From Azorinus chamasolen (taxonomy: Eukaryota > Mollusca > Bivalvia > Cardiida > Solecurtidae): a DNA stretch of 64,000 bases. How positions within the stretch are numbered: the stretch's first letter is position 1; the number at the start of each line of letters is the position of its first letter. The notes under the pieces were generated by a model. That model searched no databases, was not told the DNA's origin, and worked only from the letters and a program-made list of their open reading frames with translations. This document shows positions 18,763 through 28,866 of this stretch, one piece after another. The stretch is taken from assembly GCA_963576725.1 (NCBI GenBank), contig OY755244.1, positions 36,530,109-36,594,108 on the forward strand, given 5' to 3'. The position numbers and the translations under genes are program-made.

Positions 18763-18994
18763 AAAACCCTTTCCTTCATATAAACACCTTTTTCATGCAT
18801 TTGCAAACAGAGTAGACCTAGAGGAGCCCTCTGATCAAGGTCTGCTCTGTTTGCTTTTTGTATAATATAGATCTGATTCTACAGTTTCTACCTAAACAAA
18901 AGTAGCATGTGTTTATATGCCATTATAAAAATTAATTTGATATATTAATGAAATCAATATTTTTTACATGAATAGTGAACAGAAAAAGGGTTAA
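18763..18994 (+). mobile_element. TTAA-B MITE (B1)
   Basis: ACCCTTTCCTTCATATAAAC to GAAAAAGGGTTAA. The left arm is truncated at AGACC and the apex is CTAGAGGAGC, so this hairpin has lost part of one arm near the apex. Confidence 0.7.
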
Positions 18995-19058
18995 TAAATA
19001 TTCCTGATCTAATGAATTCTTGTATAAATATTCATGAGGTAAATGGCTAATTTACATA

Positions 19059-19258
19059 TACAGTAGAACTTAATTGTCCTAACACAGGCGTCTTAAAAAG
19101 CAGGTGGTAGCTAAATGCAGCTCAAAAGTAATGCAGAAAGCTCCTACATTTTAAAATGCAGGTCAGTAATGCAGAAAGCTCCTAGAGGAGCTTTATGCAC
19201 CACCTTTGACCTGCATTAAGCTACCACCTGCTTTGCAGGCCAATAATTAAACCTCTGT
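19059..19258. mobile_element. TA-H MITE with internal arm duplication
   Basis: TA then CAGTAGAACTTAATTGTCC; palindrome GCAGGTGGTAGCT...AGCTACCACCTGC. One arm carries a repeat of AATGCAGAAAGCTCCTA (19,129-19,145 and 19,167-19,183). Apex GCTCCTAGAGGAGC. The right end is degraded. Confidence 0.65.
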
Positions 19259-19269
19259 TTGAGGTCAGC

Positions 19270-19689
19270 TTAACCCTTTACTCCATAAATATCCATGTCA
19301 TGAATAGTAATTACAGAGGTCCAGATAAGATGCGCAAATTTAAACATTTTCAAGAATAACTCCTTTATTTCTCCACCAAACCCTAAACTGTGACCACTCT
19401 TTAGAATCGTCTCTTCGAGTTTAGGGTTTGGTGGAGATATAATGATTTTAGTATTTGGGTACACACCCTTATCTTTAGCGCAGTAATTAGATTTATTCTT
19501 ATAATTGTACATGAACAAGGGGATTTTTTTGGCAATGGCAGATCTAGAAGCTGTAGATTCATATCTATATCATATCAAACAGAATAGACCCTGATCAGAT
19601 GGCTCCTGTAGGAGCTGTCTGATCTGGGTCTGCTCTGTTTGCAAAGAGATCAGAGACGTGCAAAAAGATCATATTATGGTGAAAAGGGT
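19270..19689 (-). mobile_element. TTAA-B MITE (B1) split by FB-2
   Basis: TTAACCCTTTACTCCATAAA, interrupted after GAATAGTAAT by FB-2, resuming TAATTAGATTTATTC. Hairpin 19,577-19,642, apex GCTCCTGTAGGAGC. Confidence 0.7.
19312..19483. mobile_element. FB-2 element, best-bounded copy
   Basis: About 172 bp between two TAAT/TAATTA sequences of the host MITE. Ends TACAGAGGTCCAGATAAG and CTTATCTTTAGCGCAG are only partly inverted. The core palindrome CAAACCCTAAACTGTGACC has its right arm eroded (TTTAGGGTTTGGTGGAG). Transposon class not assigned. Confidence 0.65.
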
Positions 19690-20000
19690 GTCTAATATCT
19701 ATGCTTCTGGGATACATGTATATGAAAACTTAACATCAAGAACTGAGAGTGCATTGTTCAGATTTTATCCAGTCACCAGGCTTCTCTAGTGACATAATAA
19801 AGGGGGTGCAAATAAACTTAGGTTTATTAGGTTACTTCCGGTAGTGGAAGGTTTATTTGGTTAGTAGATAGGCGTAATGATTCTATAACCATGGAACTAT
19901 TTTAGTTTTCTGTAAATATTCATATACATGTTGATGGAATAGATCTAACAGATCTATTTGGTCACCAGAAGAATTATTCAAATGAGAAAAAAAATAAAAA
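19690..20000. other. No gene or known repeat seen
   Basis: A/T-rich. The only pattern is a loosely inverted GTCACCAG/CTGGTGAC-like pair (19,774 and 19,959). Confidence 0.4.
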
Positions 20001-20004
20001 TAAT

Positions 20005-20100
20005 TGGCTACAGCTGGATTCGAACCCGCGCCTGATCCTACAAAAACTAATTCTAATCTCTCTACAGACGTCGCCCTTACCGATTACGCCACCGAGGCCA
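20005..20100 (-). ncRNA. tRNA-like Pol III unit (tRNA pseudogene or SINE head)
   Basis: On the minus strand there is a good A box (TGGCGTAATCGGT, 20,079-20,091) and a perfect B box (GGTTCGAATCC, 20,016-20,026). The B-box helix is flanked by GCGC/AGCTG. A T-rich stretch (TTATTTTTATTTTTTTT) follows within ~5 bases and could stop Pol III. The acceptor ends (GGCCTCG / TGTAGCC) pair only at the outer three bases and no clean anticodon stem can be drawn, so a functional tRNA is unlikely. Confidence 0.5.
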
Positions 20101-20640
20101 CATACAAAATGACGTTGATTTATCACTTTTATTAATTTAATCCACCGCTGGCAAAACCCGTTTTTGATAAAATCAAACCTGGAAGCAAAGATTGACAGAT
20201 AAATAGTAAATGTTTTCTTTTCACTCTCATGATTATTTGGTTGATAAACTCTTACAGGGGCGGTGATAGTCATAAACCTAAATATAGCCTGTTCAGTTCC
20301 ATCGATTTCTGAGTGACGTTAGGTAGAATCTAAAAATAGAAACCGAGACTACGTAACTCGAATTTGACCAAAGAATATCTAGACCATGTCTGTTTGAAAT
20401 AACTTATCGACCCTCGATTCAAATCATCTTATTTTTCAAATTCAACCACGATTTCCTTCTAGTAATACAAGTATCGAAACTATATTCCTCTGCGGTAGCT
20501 CATTAGATCTATTTACGTCTAAATGGAAGTGAAAAGGGAGGGATCCGTTGATCGAAAAACTGCATTTTCAATGTAAATTATTTCAAGAGTGTTATGAGTC
20601 TGTAAAAAAGACATTTAACTATATTGACTGGATAAATCGA
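20101..20640. other. No gene seen
   Basis: Less repetitive than its surroundings, with scattered stops in all frames. No promoter, exon or repeat that I can support. Confidence 0.4.
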
Positions 20641-20774
20641 ATAATAGGTTAGTGCCGTAGATGGGACGCCTTTATCCGACTCGGAGAGAAAACAGTTGAG
20701 GCTCGGCAAGCCTCGCCTCAACGTTTTCTCCCCTCGTCGGATAAAGCGTCCCATCTACGGCACTAACCTATTAT
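20641..20774. repeat. FB-4, 134-bp long inverted repeat
   Basis: Arms of ~60 bp (ATAATAGGTTAGTGCCGTAG / CTACGGCACTAACCTATTAT) with a few differences, closing on GAGGCTCGGCAAGCCTCGCCTC. It is C/G-richer than the region. One copy in the window, no clear target duplication; possibly a fold-back transposon. Confidence 0.7.
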
Positions 20775-21060
20775 TCTCTATCTATTTACCCTCCAGACAA
20801 GGCCAATAAACGAAAACTTTCGAGCAAGAAGAAATTTGCAATTTTCAGGCACTAAAATGCCTTAGAGACATGAACCAAGACAAGTTTATGACAACTAACA
20901 ACAGAGAAAAGATTCCAATTATTTGAGTGTCCATAATGTGACCTCGAGTCGTTCATCTCTACTCTATTCAACTCTAGTGAACCCTTTCCTCTATATAAAC
21001 ACCTCTTCATGCATTTGCAAACTGAGTAGACCCAGATCAGATGGCTCCTATTGGAGCTGT

Positions 21061-21849
21061 TGTCACAGAGCTATGAAAATGATATAATGTAATCAAATAT
21101 TATGTTTTGATATAATTTAGAAATGTGTTGTAAGAAATGTAAGAAATGTATAAATTATGAAGAATTAGTACACTGGTGAGTCTACACAGATATTAGTTAA
21201 TTGATATAACTGATTGATCTGTGAAGACAGCTATGGAAAGGGCTGATCATGTTGAGCATAATAATTAGTCTTATCAAAATATCATTAATGACCAGACTGT
21301 TGTATATGAACAAGTGCTATCCTGTGTCTTTGGTTGTATTGATGTAATTAAACAAACATTAGGACAGCCTGACCAGCATGTGCAAATACAAGTTAGTTAA
21401 GCAGTGGCTAAACCTCTAAAGGTGACACTAAGATGTAAACAAAGATTTAGGTTAGGAAGGTCTGGAGACAACAGATTAGTATGAGAGGCAGTAATTAGTG
21501 TAATTAAGAGTTTGTATAGAATGAAAAGTGGATGATGAGAGATGAATGGAAGAAAACGGTTGGTTGATGAGAATTGTGTGTGGGTGTGGCTAGAATCAGG
21601 AGAATTGAGAGAGAGTTGAAGTTGAGGGTAAGTAAGAGAACATTAGACAGATAAGATTGAGAGTTAGGAAGTAACAGTTGAAGTGAAGAGTAGAAGTTTG
21701 AAGTTAGGATTGAGGAGATGAAGATTAGGGATAGGGATATAAGGCGGACATGAAGAATATTATAAGATATGAAGTAAAAGTTAGAAAAACAGCAAGCGAG
21801 TGGCTTATAGGCAAAGAACCCCAGAGAAGTTGAGCGGATCCCGGTGATA
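21061..21849 (+). repeat. 5' LTR (789 bp)
   Basis: Starts TGTCACAGAGCTATGAAAAT and ends GATCCCGGTGATA. By eye it differs from the 3' LTR at one base (AAAGAACCCC here, AAAGTACCCC there). A TATA-like TATAAGG at 21,738 lies ~110 bp before the LTR end and may be the promoter. Confidence 0.9.
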
Positions 21850-21851
21850 CA

Positions 21852-21869
21852 TGGTGCAGAATTCGGCGT
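21852..21869 (+). promoter_or_regulatory. Primer binding site candidate
   Basis: TGGTGCAGAATTCGGCG starts two bases after the LTR. TGG would pair with the CCA end of a tRNA; I cannot say which tRNA. Confidence 0.6.
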
Positions 21870-21896
21870 AACAGACATTCAGATATAGAAGTAAAG

Positions 21897-22628
21897 ATGC
21901 CTAAAGTGGAGATGAAGAGTGACTTTAAATTTGAAATTGGTCAAGACCCTGAATTTTTCATGGATATTTTCACAAAAGCTGCTGACATTAACAAGTGGAC
22001 TAATGAACAGAGATGTCTGCAGATGTGCCTGTCATTGCCAAGTGAGGCTATACAATGGTATATGACTCTAGACAGAAATACGAAGGAAGACTTTGCGATG
22101 TTAAGTGAGGCCTTCCTTGTGAGATTTAAGTCTAAAGAATCTCACATGTCGGTATTCGCTAAATATGTTGGCATGAGACAGACTGGACAAAGTGTAGATA
22201 AGTACATAGAGAGTAAGGTGCAATTGGGCAGACAGTTGCTGAAATCTGACGAGGACATTTTTGATCAGGTAGTCCATGGACTGGACCCTGATATCCAGCA
22301 CATGGTCCAAATGAAAGAAGCTGGATCCTTAGAGGAAATCAAGAAGGTGGCACAATTGCTGCAAGGACAACCAGAACATGGCTACAAATCCACGAGGTAC
22401 CATGTAGAGACTAGGGAGGACCAGGGAAGATTTCACAATCATAGCAACCAGGAGAATAGACGGGAAACTTACCGAGGAATGAGACGACAAGACCAGAGAG
22501 AGAGAAAACCAGTGCAGTGTTACAGTTGTGGTAAGTACAATCACAAATCCTTTGATTGCAAATTTAGAAATGCCACTTGTCATAAATGCGGAAAAAAAGG
22601 GCACATAGCAAGAACACATCAGCAATAG
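21897..22628 (+). CDS. Gag-like polyprotein of the Gypsy element
   Basis: 243 residues. Residues 1-160 look like a retrotransposon capsid region (SEAFLVRFKSKESHMSVF-type pattern); a basic stretch follows. Zinc knuckles sit at the C-terminus. The first is a proper CX2CX4HX4C (C208, C211, H216, C221). The second has C228, C231 and H236 but a His at 241 where Cys is usual. Gag would package element RNA in cytoplasmic particles. It ends at a TAG (22,626-22,628); pol continues in the same frame. The ATG at 21,897 is the first good start after the primer site. Confidence 0.85.
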   Translation: MPKVEMKSDFKFEIGQDPEFFMDIFTKAADINKWTNEQRCLQMCLSLPSEAIQWYMTLDRNTKEDFAMLSEAFLVRFKSKESHMSVFAKYVGMRQTGQSVDKYIESKVQLGRQLLKSDEDIFDQVVHGLDPDIQHMVQMKEAGSLEEIKKVAQLLQGQPEHGYKSTRYHVETREDQGRFHNHSNQENRRETYRGMRRQDQRERKPVQCYSCGKYNHKSFDCKFRNATCHKCGKKGHIARTHQQ

Positions 22629-25600
22629 GGACACGCGCCTGTCCCACATCAAAATTTGGGGGATGGGCAAAAATGGGTTAAGACAGACAAATCTGAAAGT
22701 TTTGGTAAGGCGAATAAGGTAGGCTGTGAAAACAATTTAGTAGATGTAAGACTTGGAAAATTCTCTACAGCTGCAATGCTTGATAGTGGAGCATCAATAT
22801 CATGTTTAAGTCTTAATATGTTCAAAAGAAGTGGGTTAAAAGATGAAATTGAAATTCAGGAATCTGATTTGAAATTTGCTCAAACTGTTAATGGAGACAA
22901 CATGCAGGTATTAGGCAAAATTGTTATTCCTATCACCATTTGTAGGCTAACGCTGACCCAAACATTTTACATTTTTCAAAGGCTGAACACTCATGTTATT
23001 TTGGGCAGAGACTTTTTAAAAGAGCAAAAGGCTTGGGTAGATTTTGGAAATGATTTGTTGCAGATTCAAAATGGTCTAGTTACCACAAAAATGTTTTCGT
23101 CACCAAAGAAAGCTAGTTTGGCGAGACTTGTCAATAGGATCAGTATTCCACCTCAGTCTGTTACAGTAGCGAAAATTAAAGTTAAAAGGCAAGCAAATAA
23201 TCAATTATCTGTTGTTGAACCTATCAGAACCTTACCCAACACAAAGCAGGTTATAGGTGCAAGAGGTGTTGCTATAGTAAATAAAGGGTCTTCCTGTTTA
23301 CAACTCATGAACCCTACAGACCAGTGGGTGCATTTAAAAGTAAATGAGCCAGTAGCTAGAGTAGAGCGAATTTCTGAGGATAGTGTGATAGAAGATATGG
23401 TAGATCAAGAGAATGTGAGTAGTATGCGAGAGGGTGACAACAATAAAATTGATGAGCAGTATATTGAAATTTCAAAATCTTTAGGAATAGATTTGACAGA
23501 ATCCAGTCTGAATGATGCAGAAAAACGAGAAATGATGATATTTTTGGGTAAAAATAGGGATGTCTTTGCAATGAATACTGCAGAACTTGGGCACAATCAC
23601 TACTTTCCACACAAAATAGATACTGGAGATGCACAGCCAGTCCGTAGGCATCCATATAGGGTGAGTCCTGATCAAAGAAAAGAGATTGAGCGTCAAGTAG
23701 AAGATCTGGAGAAAAATGGGATTATCAGTCCTTCAAAAAGTTTGTGGCAGAGTCCTGTAGTTCTTGTCAAAAAGAAAAGTGGTGAATTCAGGTTTGCTGT
23801 TGATTTCAGACATGTAAACCGTGTGACCCGCCCCATGAACTTTCCAATCACTCATTTTCAAGATGTTATTGACTCTTTAGGTCAGTCAAAATCTAGCTTC
23901 TATTCGGTACTTGATATGGCTCAGGGATTCTTTCAAATAGCTTTAGACACCGAAACTAAAGATCGTACAGGGTTTGTCACTCATCAAGGTGTCTATGAAT
24001 TCAATCGATTACCATTTGGTTTAATGAACAGCAGCTCAGCCTTTAGTATGGTGATGAATGAAGTTTTGAGGGGCATAAACTACAAATATGCACTGGTCTA
24101 CATTGATGACTGTATGATTTTTAGCAATTCTTTTGATGAGCACTTGCATCACCTGTCTGAAGTCTTCAAAAGATTTAGAAAGGCAAATTTGAGGTTGAAA
24201 CCAAGTAAATGTATGTTTGCTGCAAAGCAGGTCAAATTTTTGGGACACATTTTCAGTCAAGAAGGCTTATCAGTAGATCTAGATAAAGTTTCAGCAGTTA
24301 CAGACTATCCCAGACCCAAAAATCAAACAGATGTTAGGTCATTTTTAGGGTTGGCAAACTATTACAGGCGTTTCATTAAAGACTTTGCTAAAATTGCAAA
24401 ACCCATGAATGATTTGCTGCGTAAGGATGTACTGTTTGAGTGGAATGAGTCATGTGAAAGAGCATTTGATGAACTGAAAAAGAAGTTAACTTCGGCCCCT
24501 ATACTAGCATTTCCAGACTTTGAAAAAGAATTTATTCTGTACACAGATGCTAGTCACATAGCTATATCATTCATATTAGGGCAGAAGGATGAGAAAGGTA
24601 GGGAAAGAGTTATATCCTATGGTGGTAGATCTTTGCGTACAGGTGAGAGAAAATGGGGCATAAGTGAATTAGAAGGATTAGCTCTAGTAGAAGGGATAAG
24701 GTATTATCATACTTACTTAGCTCACAAAAAGTTCACTGTAGTCACAGATCATATTGCATTGAGAACTTTGAAAAATAATAGGACAAGTGGTAGGCTAGAA
24801 AGATGGGCAGTTTTTCTACAGGGATATCAGTATGAAGTAGTCTATAAGGCAGGCAAGCAACATACAAATGCAGATTCGCTATCTAGAAGGCAGTATGAGA
24901 GTGAGAAGGATGGAAAGGATGAGGAGAAAGATGCAGATGATGTAGATATAGATCCCCAGGTATTTTCAATACACAATAGTACTGATAGACAGGTAGTGAT
25001 AGAATATACACTTGAATACACAGAGGAGCAGAACCCTGTCGTTAACTCAGTAGAAACTAAGTGTAAATCTGATAAGCTGTCAGAGATGATATGTGCAACT
25101 GAGGCATATGAAAATTTGGACCCTACCGAGCATATGTTAGAAATCAATGACCTGACTCATGATAAGCTTAGAGAGGCACAATTAGCAGATGAGGATTTTT
25201 CTCCTATGTTTGCATATAAAGAATATAGTGTGGTGCCAGACGACAGAAATACTGCAAATAGACTTGTGGCTGAGGCACAGTTCTATGAAGTAGATAATGG
25301 TATATTATATCATTTGTATCATCCTAGATCAAAAGGTCATAAATGGGAAAATGTGAGAAAACAATTGGCAGTTCCAAGCAAATTTAGAGATGGCGTTCTA
25401 AAGTCATATCATGATGCGCTGAGTGGTGGTCATTATGGTATTGAGAGAACATATGAGGCAATAAGGTTAAAGTTTTTCTGGCCCTCTCTCTACAAAGATG
25501 TAAAGATTTACTGTCAAACATGTGAGCCATGTCAACAAGCAAAAAGATATATTCACCATAAGAAGGCTATGCTACAGCCATTACCAATAGGTGATATTCT

Positions 25601-26780
25601 GTCGAGAATACATGTTGATATACTAGGTCCTCTTCCCAAAACTGATGAAGGTTATAAGTATGTTTTGCTTGTGGTAGACTCATTCTCCAAATGGAGTGAG
25701 GCATTTCCTTTACTTACAATGGAAGCTAGGGAAGTTGCATGGAAACTCTATGATGAAGTCATTTGTAGATATGGCTGTCCGCAATCCATTTTGACTGATA
25801 GAGGTGCGAATTTTGTCTCAAAGTTGATGAAAGAATTATGTAGTATTTTCAAGATTAGCAAGATAAACACAAGTAGTTATCATCCTGCTACAAATGCAGC
25901 AGCTGAACGCATGAATAGTGTCATTCTGCAAAGGCTTAGAATTTACTGTAACAAGAAACAAACAAATTGGGCACAACTATTACCAAGTATCATGCTTAGT
26001 TACAGGGTTAGTCCAAATATTGACTCCACAGGATATTCGCCATACTATATCATGTTTGGTAGACAATGTAGATTACCTTTAGATACTGCTCTGATTCCGA
26101 CAGAGACAGCAGGTACACCTCATGAGCAACATTTACAGCGTATCATTGAGAATCAAACTGTTTGTAGGGAATTGGTCAAGCAGAATATTGCAAAAGCTCA
26201 GGCAAAATATAAGAAAAACTATGACAAACATGCCAAAGATGTAGAGTATCAGGTTCGTGAAAATGTATGGTTATACAATCCTAGGACAGAACCAGGTTTA
26301 TCTCCTAAGTTAGCAAAAAGATGGACTGGTCCATTTTATATTGCAGAGAAATTAGGCAAGGTTAACTATAGACTTAGAGAATTGAATACTCACATAGCTG
26401 TCAAAAATGTAGTTCATGCAAATAGGTTGAGACCATACTTTGACCCAAACCTGAGACCCACAAACCCACCAGTAGAGTTAGAGAATAGGGAGCCTGTGCA
26501 TTTAGATCTTGAAGAACAAGAGTATTCAGTAGTAAAGAATCAGGTTGAGGAAAGACCTCTGCTGAATGGTCAAGATAAGGCTGAAAGAACATGGGATTTT
26601 GAAAAGATTTTGCAAGCCTCGAATTATAAGGGTCACACAGTGTACAAAGTTAGGTACAGAGATGATCAGGGCAAAAGTAGAACAATTTGGCAATATGCAG
26701 ATGAACTTCCTGAAGAAATTAGAAAGGACTTTCACATAAAGTACACATTTTCAGGAAAGGTCCGAAAACGCCTCATGTAA
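22629..26780 (+). CDS. Pol polyprotein: protease, RT, RNase H, integrase
   Basis: The frame is open from the codon after the gag stop. Residue numbers count from codon 22,656. Protease: D43-S-G-A. RT: FAVDFR near 383, motif A D420, catalytic Y482-I-D-D485. RNase H: TDAS with D631. A long acidic linker follows. Integrase: zinc site H919, H926, C956, C959 and catalytic D988, D1048, E1084 with 35 residues between the last two. The last ~60 residues (from W1313) faintly resemble a chromodomain (FEKIL..YKVRY..WQYADELPEE). No internal stop. There is no ATG before M41, two residues from the protease aspartate, so translation probably depends on reading through the gag stop. All catalytic residues that I checked are present. 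Confidence 0.9.
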   Translation, partial: GHAPVPHQNLGDGQKWVKTDKSESFGKANKVGCENNLVDVRLGKFSTAAMLDSGASISCLSLNMFKRSGLKDEIEIQESDLKFAQTVNGDNMQVLGKIVIPITICRLTLTQTFYIFQRLNTHVILGRDFLKEQKAWVDFGNDLLQIQNGLVTTKMFSSPKKASLARLVNRISIPPQSVTVAKIKVKRQANNQLSVVEPIRTLPNTKQVIGARGVAIVNKGSSCLQLMNPTDQWVHLKVNEPVARVERISEDSVIEDMVDQENVSSMREGDNNKIDEQYIEISKSLGIDLTESSLNDAEKREMMIFLGKNRDVFAMNTAELGHNHYFPHKIDTGDAQPVRRHPYRVSPDQRKEIERQVEDLEKNGIISPSKSLWQSPVVLVKKKSGEFRFAVDFRHVNRVTRPMNFPITHFQDVIDSLGQSKSSFYSVLDMAQGFFQIALDTETKDRTGFVTHQGVYEFNRLPFGLMNSSSAFSMVMNEVLRGINYKYALVYIDDCMIFSNSFDEHLHHLSEVFKRFRKANLRLKPSKCMFAAKQVKFLGHIFSQEGLSVDLDKVSAVTDYPRPKNQTDVRSFLGLANYYRRFIKDFAKIAKPMNDLLRKDVLFEWNESCERAFDELKKKLTSAPILAFPDFEKEFILYTDASHIAISFILGQKDEKGRERVISYGGRSLRTGERKWGISELEGLALVEGIRYYHTYLAHKKFTVVTDHIALRTLKNNRTSGRLERWAVFLQGYQYEVVYKAGKQHTNADSLSRRQYESEKDGKDEEKDADDVDIDPQVFSIHNSTDRQVVIEYTLEYTEEQNPVVNSVETKCKSDKLSEMICATEAYENLDPTEHMLEINDLTHDKLREAQLADEDFSPMFAYKEYSVVPDDRNTANRLVAEAQFYEVDNGILYHLYHPRSKGHKWENVRKQLAVPSKFRDGVLKSYHDALSGGHYGIERTYEAIRLKFFWPSLYKDVKIYCQTCEPCQQAKRYIHHKKAMLQPLPIGDILSRIHVDILGPLPKTDEGYKYVLLVVDSFSKWSEAFPLLTMEAREVAWKLYDEVICRYGCPQSILTDRGANFVSKLMKELCSIFKISKINTSSYHPATNAAAERMNSVILQRLRIYCNKKQTNWAQLLPSIMLSYRVSPNIDSTGYSPYYIMFGRQCRLPLDTALIPTETAGTPHEQHLQRIIENQTVCRELVKQNIAKAQAKYKKNYDKHAKDVEYQVRENVWLYNPRTEPGLSPKLAKRWTGPFYIAEKLGKVNYRLRELNTHIAVKNVVHANRLRPYFDPNLRPTNPPVELENREPVHLDLEEQEYSVVKNQVEERPLLNGQDKAERTWDFEKILQASNYKGHTVYKVRYRDDQGKSRTIWQYADELPEEIRKDFHIKYTFSGKVRKRLM

Positions 26781-27822
26781 ATATGAAATACCAGGTATTA
26801 GCAGAATTACAAACAATTTACCTGAAGGTAAAATCAGTAATTATGCCATATAAATAGTCTTTGATAAGAGATAAGTTAGAATTATTATGATAGAGTACAT
26901 GTGCTAAGCAACCCTTCCACAGCCATAGCCTGAATCATTATGTATCAAATGGTTAAGTCAGGATTTAGACATTGAAATGTGCTTGTATTACCTAAATTTC
27001 AAAATTTTGCGCGCAAACATTAGGCAAATTTTATAGGGGGTGGGAAAGGTACAAGAGTGCATTTTAATACATCTAATAACTGTCTTACTGATTTTCAACA
27101 AATGTAGTCAGAGTTAAAGGCATCATGTGGGACTCAATTAATTATTAGGTCACAAATGTGAATGACTGTGTAGAGTCAGAAAGTATATATACAATATGTG
27201 AGAAATATAAAGAAGTCTAATAATATTGGTGTAATTATTAAGATAAAGAACTGTTGAGACATGATATATATTAATGCCCACTTTCACATGGCAGTTAAAA
27301 TATCTGTTCTTATAAACTTGTGATTAATTATTATTGAGCTAATTTACAGAAGGGGTTTGCAGCAAAAGTAGTAAAGAATTTACTATGAAACTTGAGAAGG
27401 ATTAGGATAAAAAAATAAAAAAAAGATGGTCTTGCTATGCTATATATGTTTGTTAATACAATGTATATCTTGTGAATGGATTACCATTTTTTTTGTATAG
27501 GATACTTTGATTTATATTTGTTGTGGCATCTTTAAGATTGCAATCAGACATGTGATTGTACTTACAAATGAAAAGTGTAATGTGTAAAACGTGAATACCA
27601 TGAGACACAAGAATAGATAACGTGATGTTTGACACTTTGACATTTAAATGTTAATTACTGAATTTGAATTAACATTACTATTACTATATATTACCTTGAT
27701 GATGAATATGTTATGATTATCATATTGCTTTACATTACTGTATGTATTGATTGCTGATTTATATGAATGTATTCATGTTCGCCTTCTGCTTTATTGATGT
27801 TCTTTGATAATTGATATAATAT

Positions 27823-27859
27823 TGTCACAGAGCTATGAAAATGATATAATGTAATCAAA
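27823..27859 (+). repeat. Extra 37-bp copy of the LTR start
   Basis: TGTCACAGAGCTATGAAAAT and the next 17 bases are identical to the first 37 bases of each LTR, 123 bp upstream of the true 3' LTR. They are followed by unrelated sequence and then the polypurine tract. Confidence 0.9.
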
Positions 27860-27930
27860 AACAGTTCTATAATTGAGGAGTATAATATTAAGCACATATA
27901 CTGGATTTCAATTTGCGGAGCAAATTTATT

Positions 27931-27943
27931 GGGAGAGCGAGGA
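27931..27943 (+). promoter_or_regulatory. Polypurine tract candidate
   Basis: GGGAGAGCGAGGA, nearly all purine, ends two bases before the 3' LTR, where plus-strand DNA synthesis would be primed. Confidence 0.65.
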
Positions 27944-27945
27944 TG

Positions 27946-28734
27946 TGTCACAGAGCTATGAAAATGATATAATGTAATCAAATATTATGTTTTGATATAA
28001 TTTAGAAATGTGTTGTAAGAAATGTAAGAAATGTATAAATTATGAAGAATTAGTACACTGGTGAGTCTACACAGATATTAGTTAATTGATATAACTGATT
28101 GATCTGTGAAGACAGCTATGGAAAGGGCTGATCATGTTGAGCATAATAATTAGTCTTATCAAAATATCATTAATGACCAGACTGTTGTATATGAACAAGT
28201 GCTATCCTGTGTCTTTGGTTGTATTGATGTAATTAAACAAACATTAGGACAGCCTGACCAGCATGTGCAAATACAAGTTAGTTAAGCAGTGGCTAAACCT
28301 CTAAAGGTGACACTAAGATGTAAACAAAGATTTAGGTTAGGAAGGTCTGGAGACAACAGATTAGTATGAGAGGCAGTAATTAGTGTAATTAAGAGTTTGT
28401 ATAGAATGAAAAGTGGATGATGAGAGATGAATGGAAGAAAACGGTTGGTTGATGAGAATTGTGTGTGGGTGTGGCTAGAATCAGGAGAATTGAGAGAGAG
28501 TTGAAGTTGAGGGTAAGTAAGAGAACATTAGACAGATAAGATTGAGAGTTAGGAAGTAACAGTTGAAGTGAAGAGTAGAAGTTTGAAGTTAGGATTGAGG
28601 AGATGAAGATTAGGGATAGGGATATAAGGCGGACATGAAGAATATTATAAGATATGAAGTAAAAGTTAGAAAAACAGCAAGCGAGTGGCTTATAGGCAAA
28701 GTACCCCAGAGAAGTTGAGCGGATCCCGGTGATA
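27946..28734 (+). repeat. 3' LTR (789 bp)
   Basis: Same length as the 5' LTR; the single difference found by eye is at ~28,702. Followed by the CTGT target duplication. Confidence 0.9.
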
Positions 28735-28866
28735 CTGTCTTGATTAGGGTCTGCTCTGTTTGCTTATGGTATTATATATATTGGATTATAATTATATAGT
28801 TTCTTCATAAGTAAAAATGTCATGTATTTATACATCATCATAAAAATTCATCTTATTATAATAAGA

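Larger units (their letters stand above)
26781..27945 (+). other. Non-coding 3' region of the Gypsy element
   Basis: 1.16 kb, very A/T-rich, no frame longer than ~85 codons. No envelope gene can be supported. It holds the partial LTR copy at 27,823 and the polypurine stretch. Confidence 0.7.
21061..28734 (+). mobile_element. Ty3/Gypsy LTR retrotransposon, nearly complete
   Basis: 7,674 bp with two 789-bp LTRs, a primer-binding-like TGG at 21,852, gag, pol in the order PR-RT-RNase H-IN, and a purine-rich GGGAGAGCGAGGA (27,931-27,943) before the 3' LTR. PR-RT-RH-IN order is the Metaviridae pattern. Target duplication CTGT (21,057-21,060 and 28,735-28,738). LTR termini read TG...TA rather than TG...CA. 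No env-like frame follows pol. The near-identical LTRs indicate a recent insertion. Confidence 0.9.

Noticed and set aside
26781..27945. Possible envelope gene after pol
   Set aside because: There is no frame longer than ~85 codons, no signal peptide and no membrane segment.
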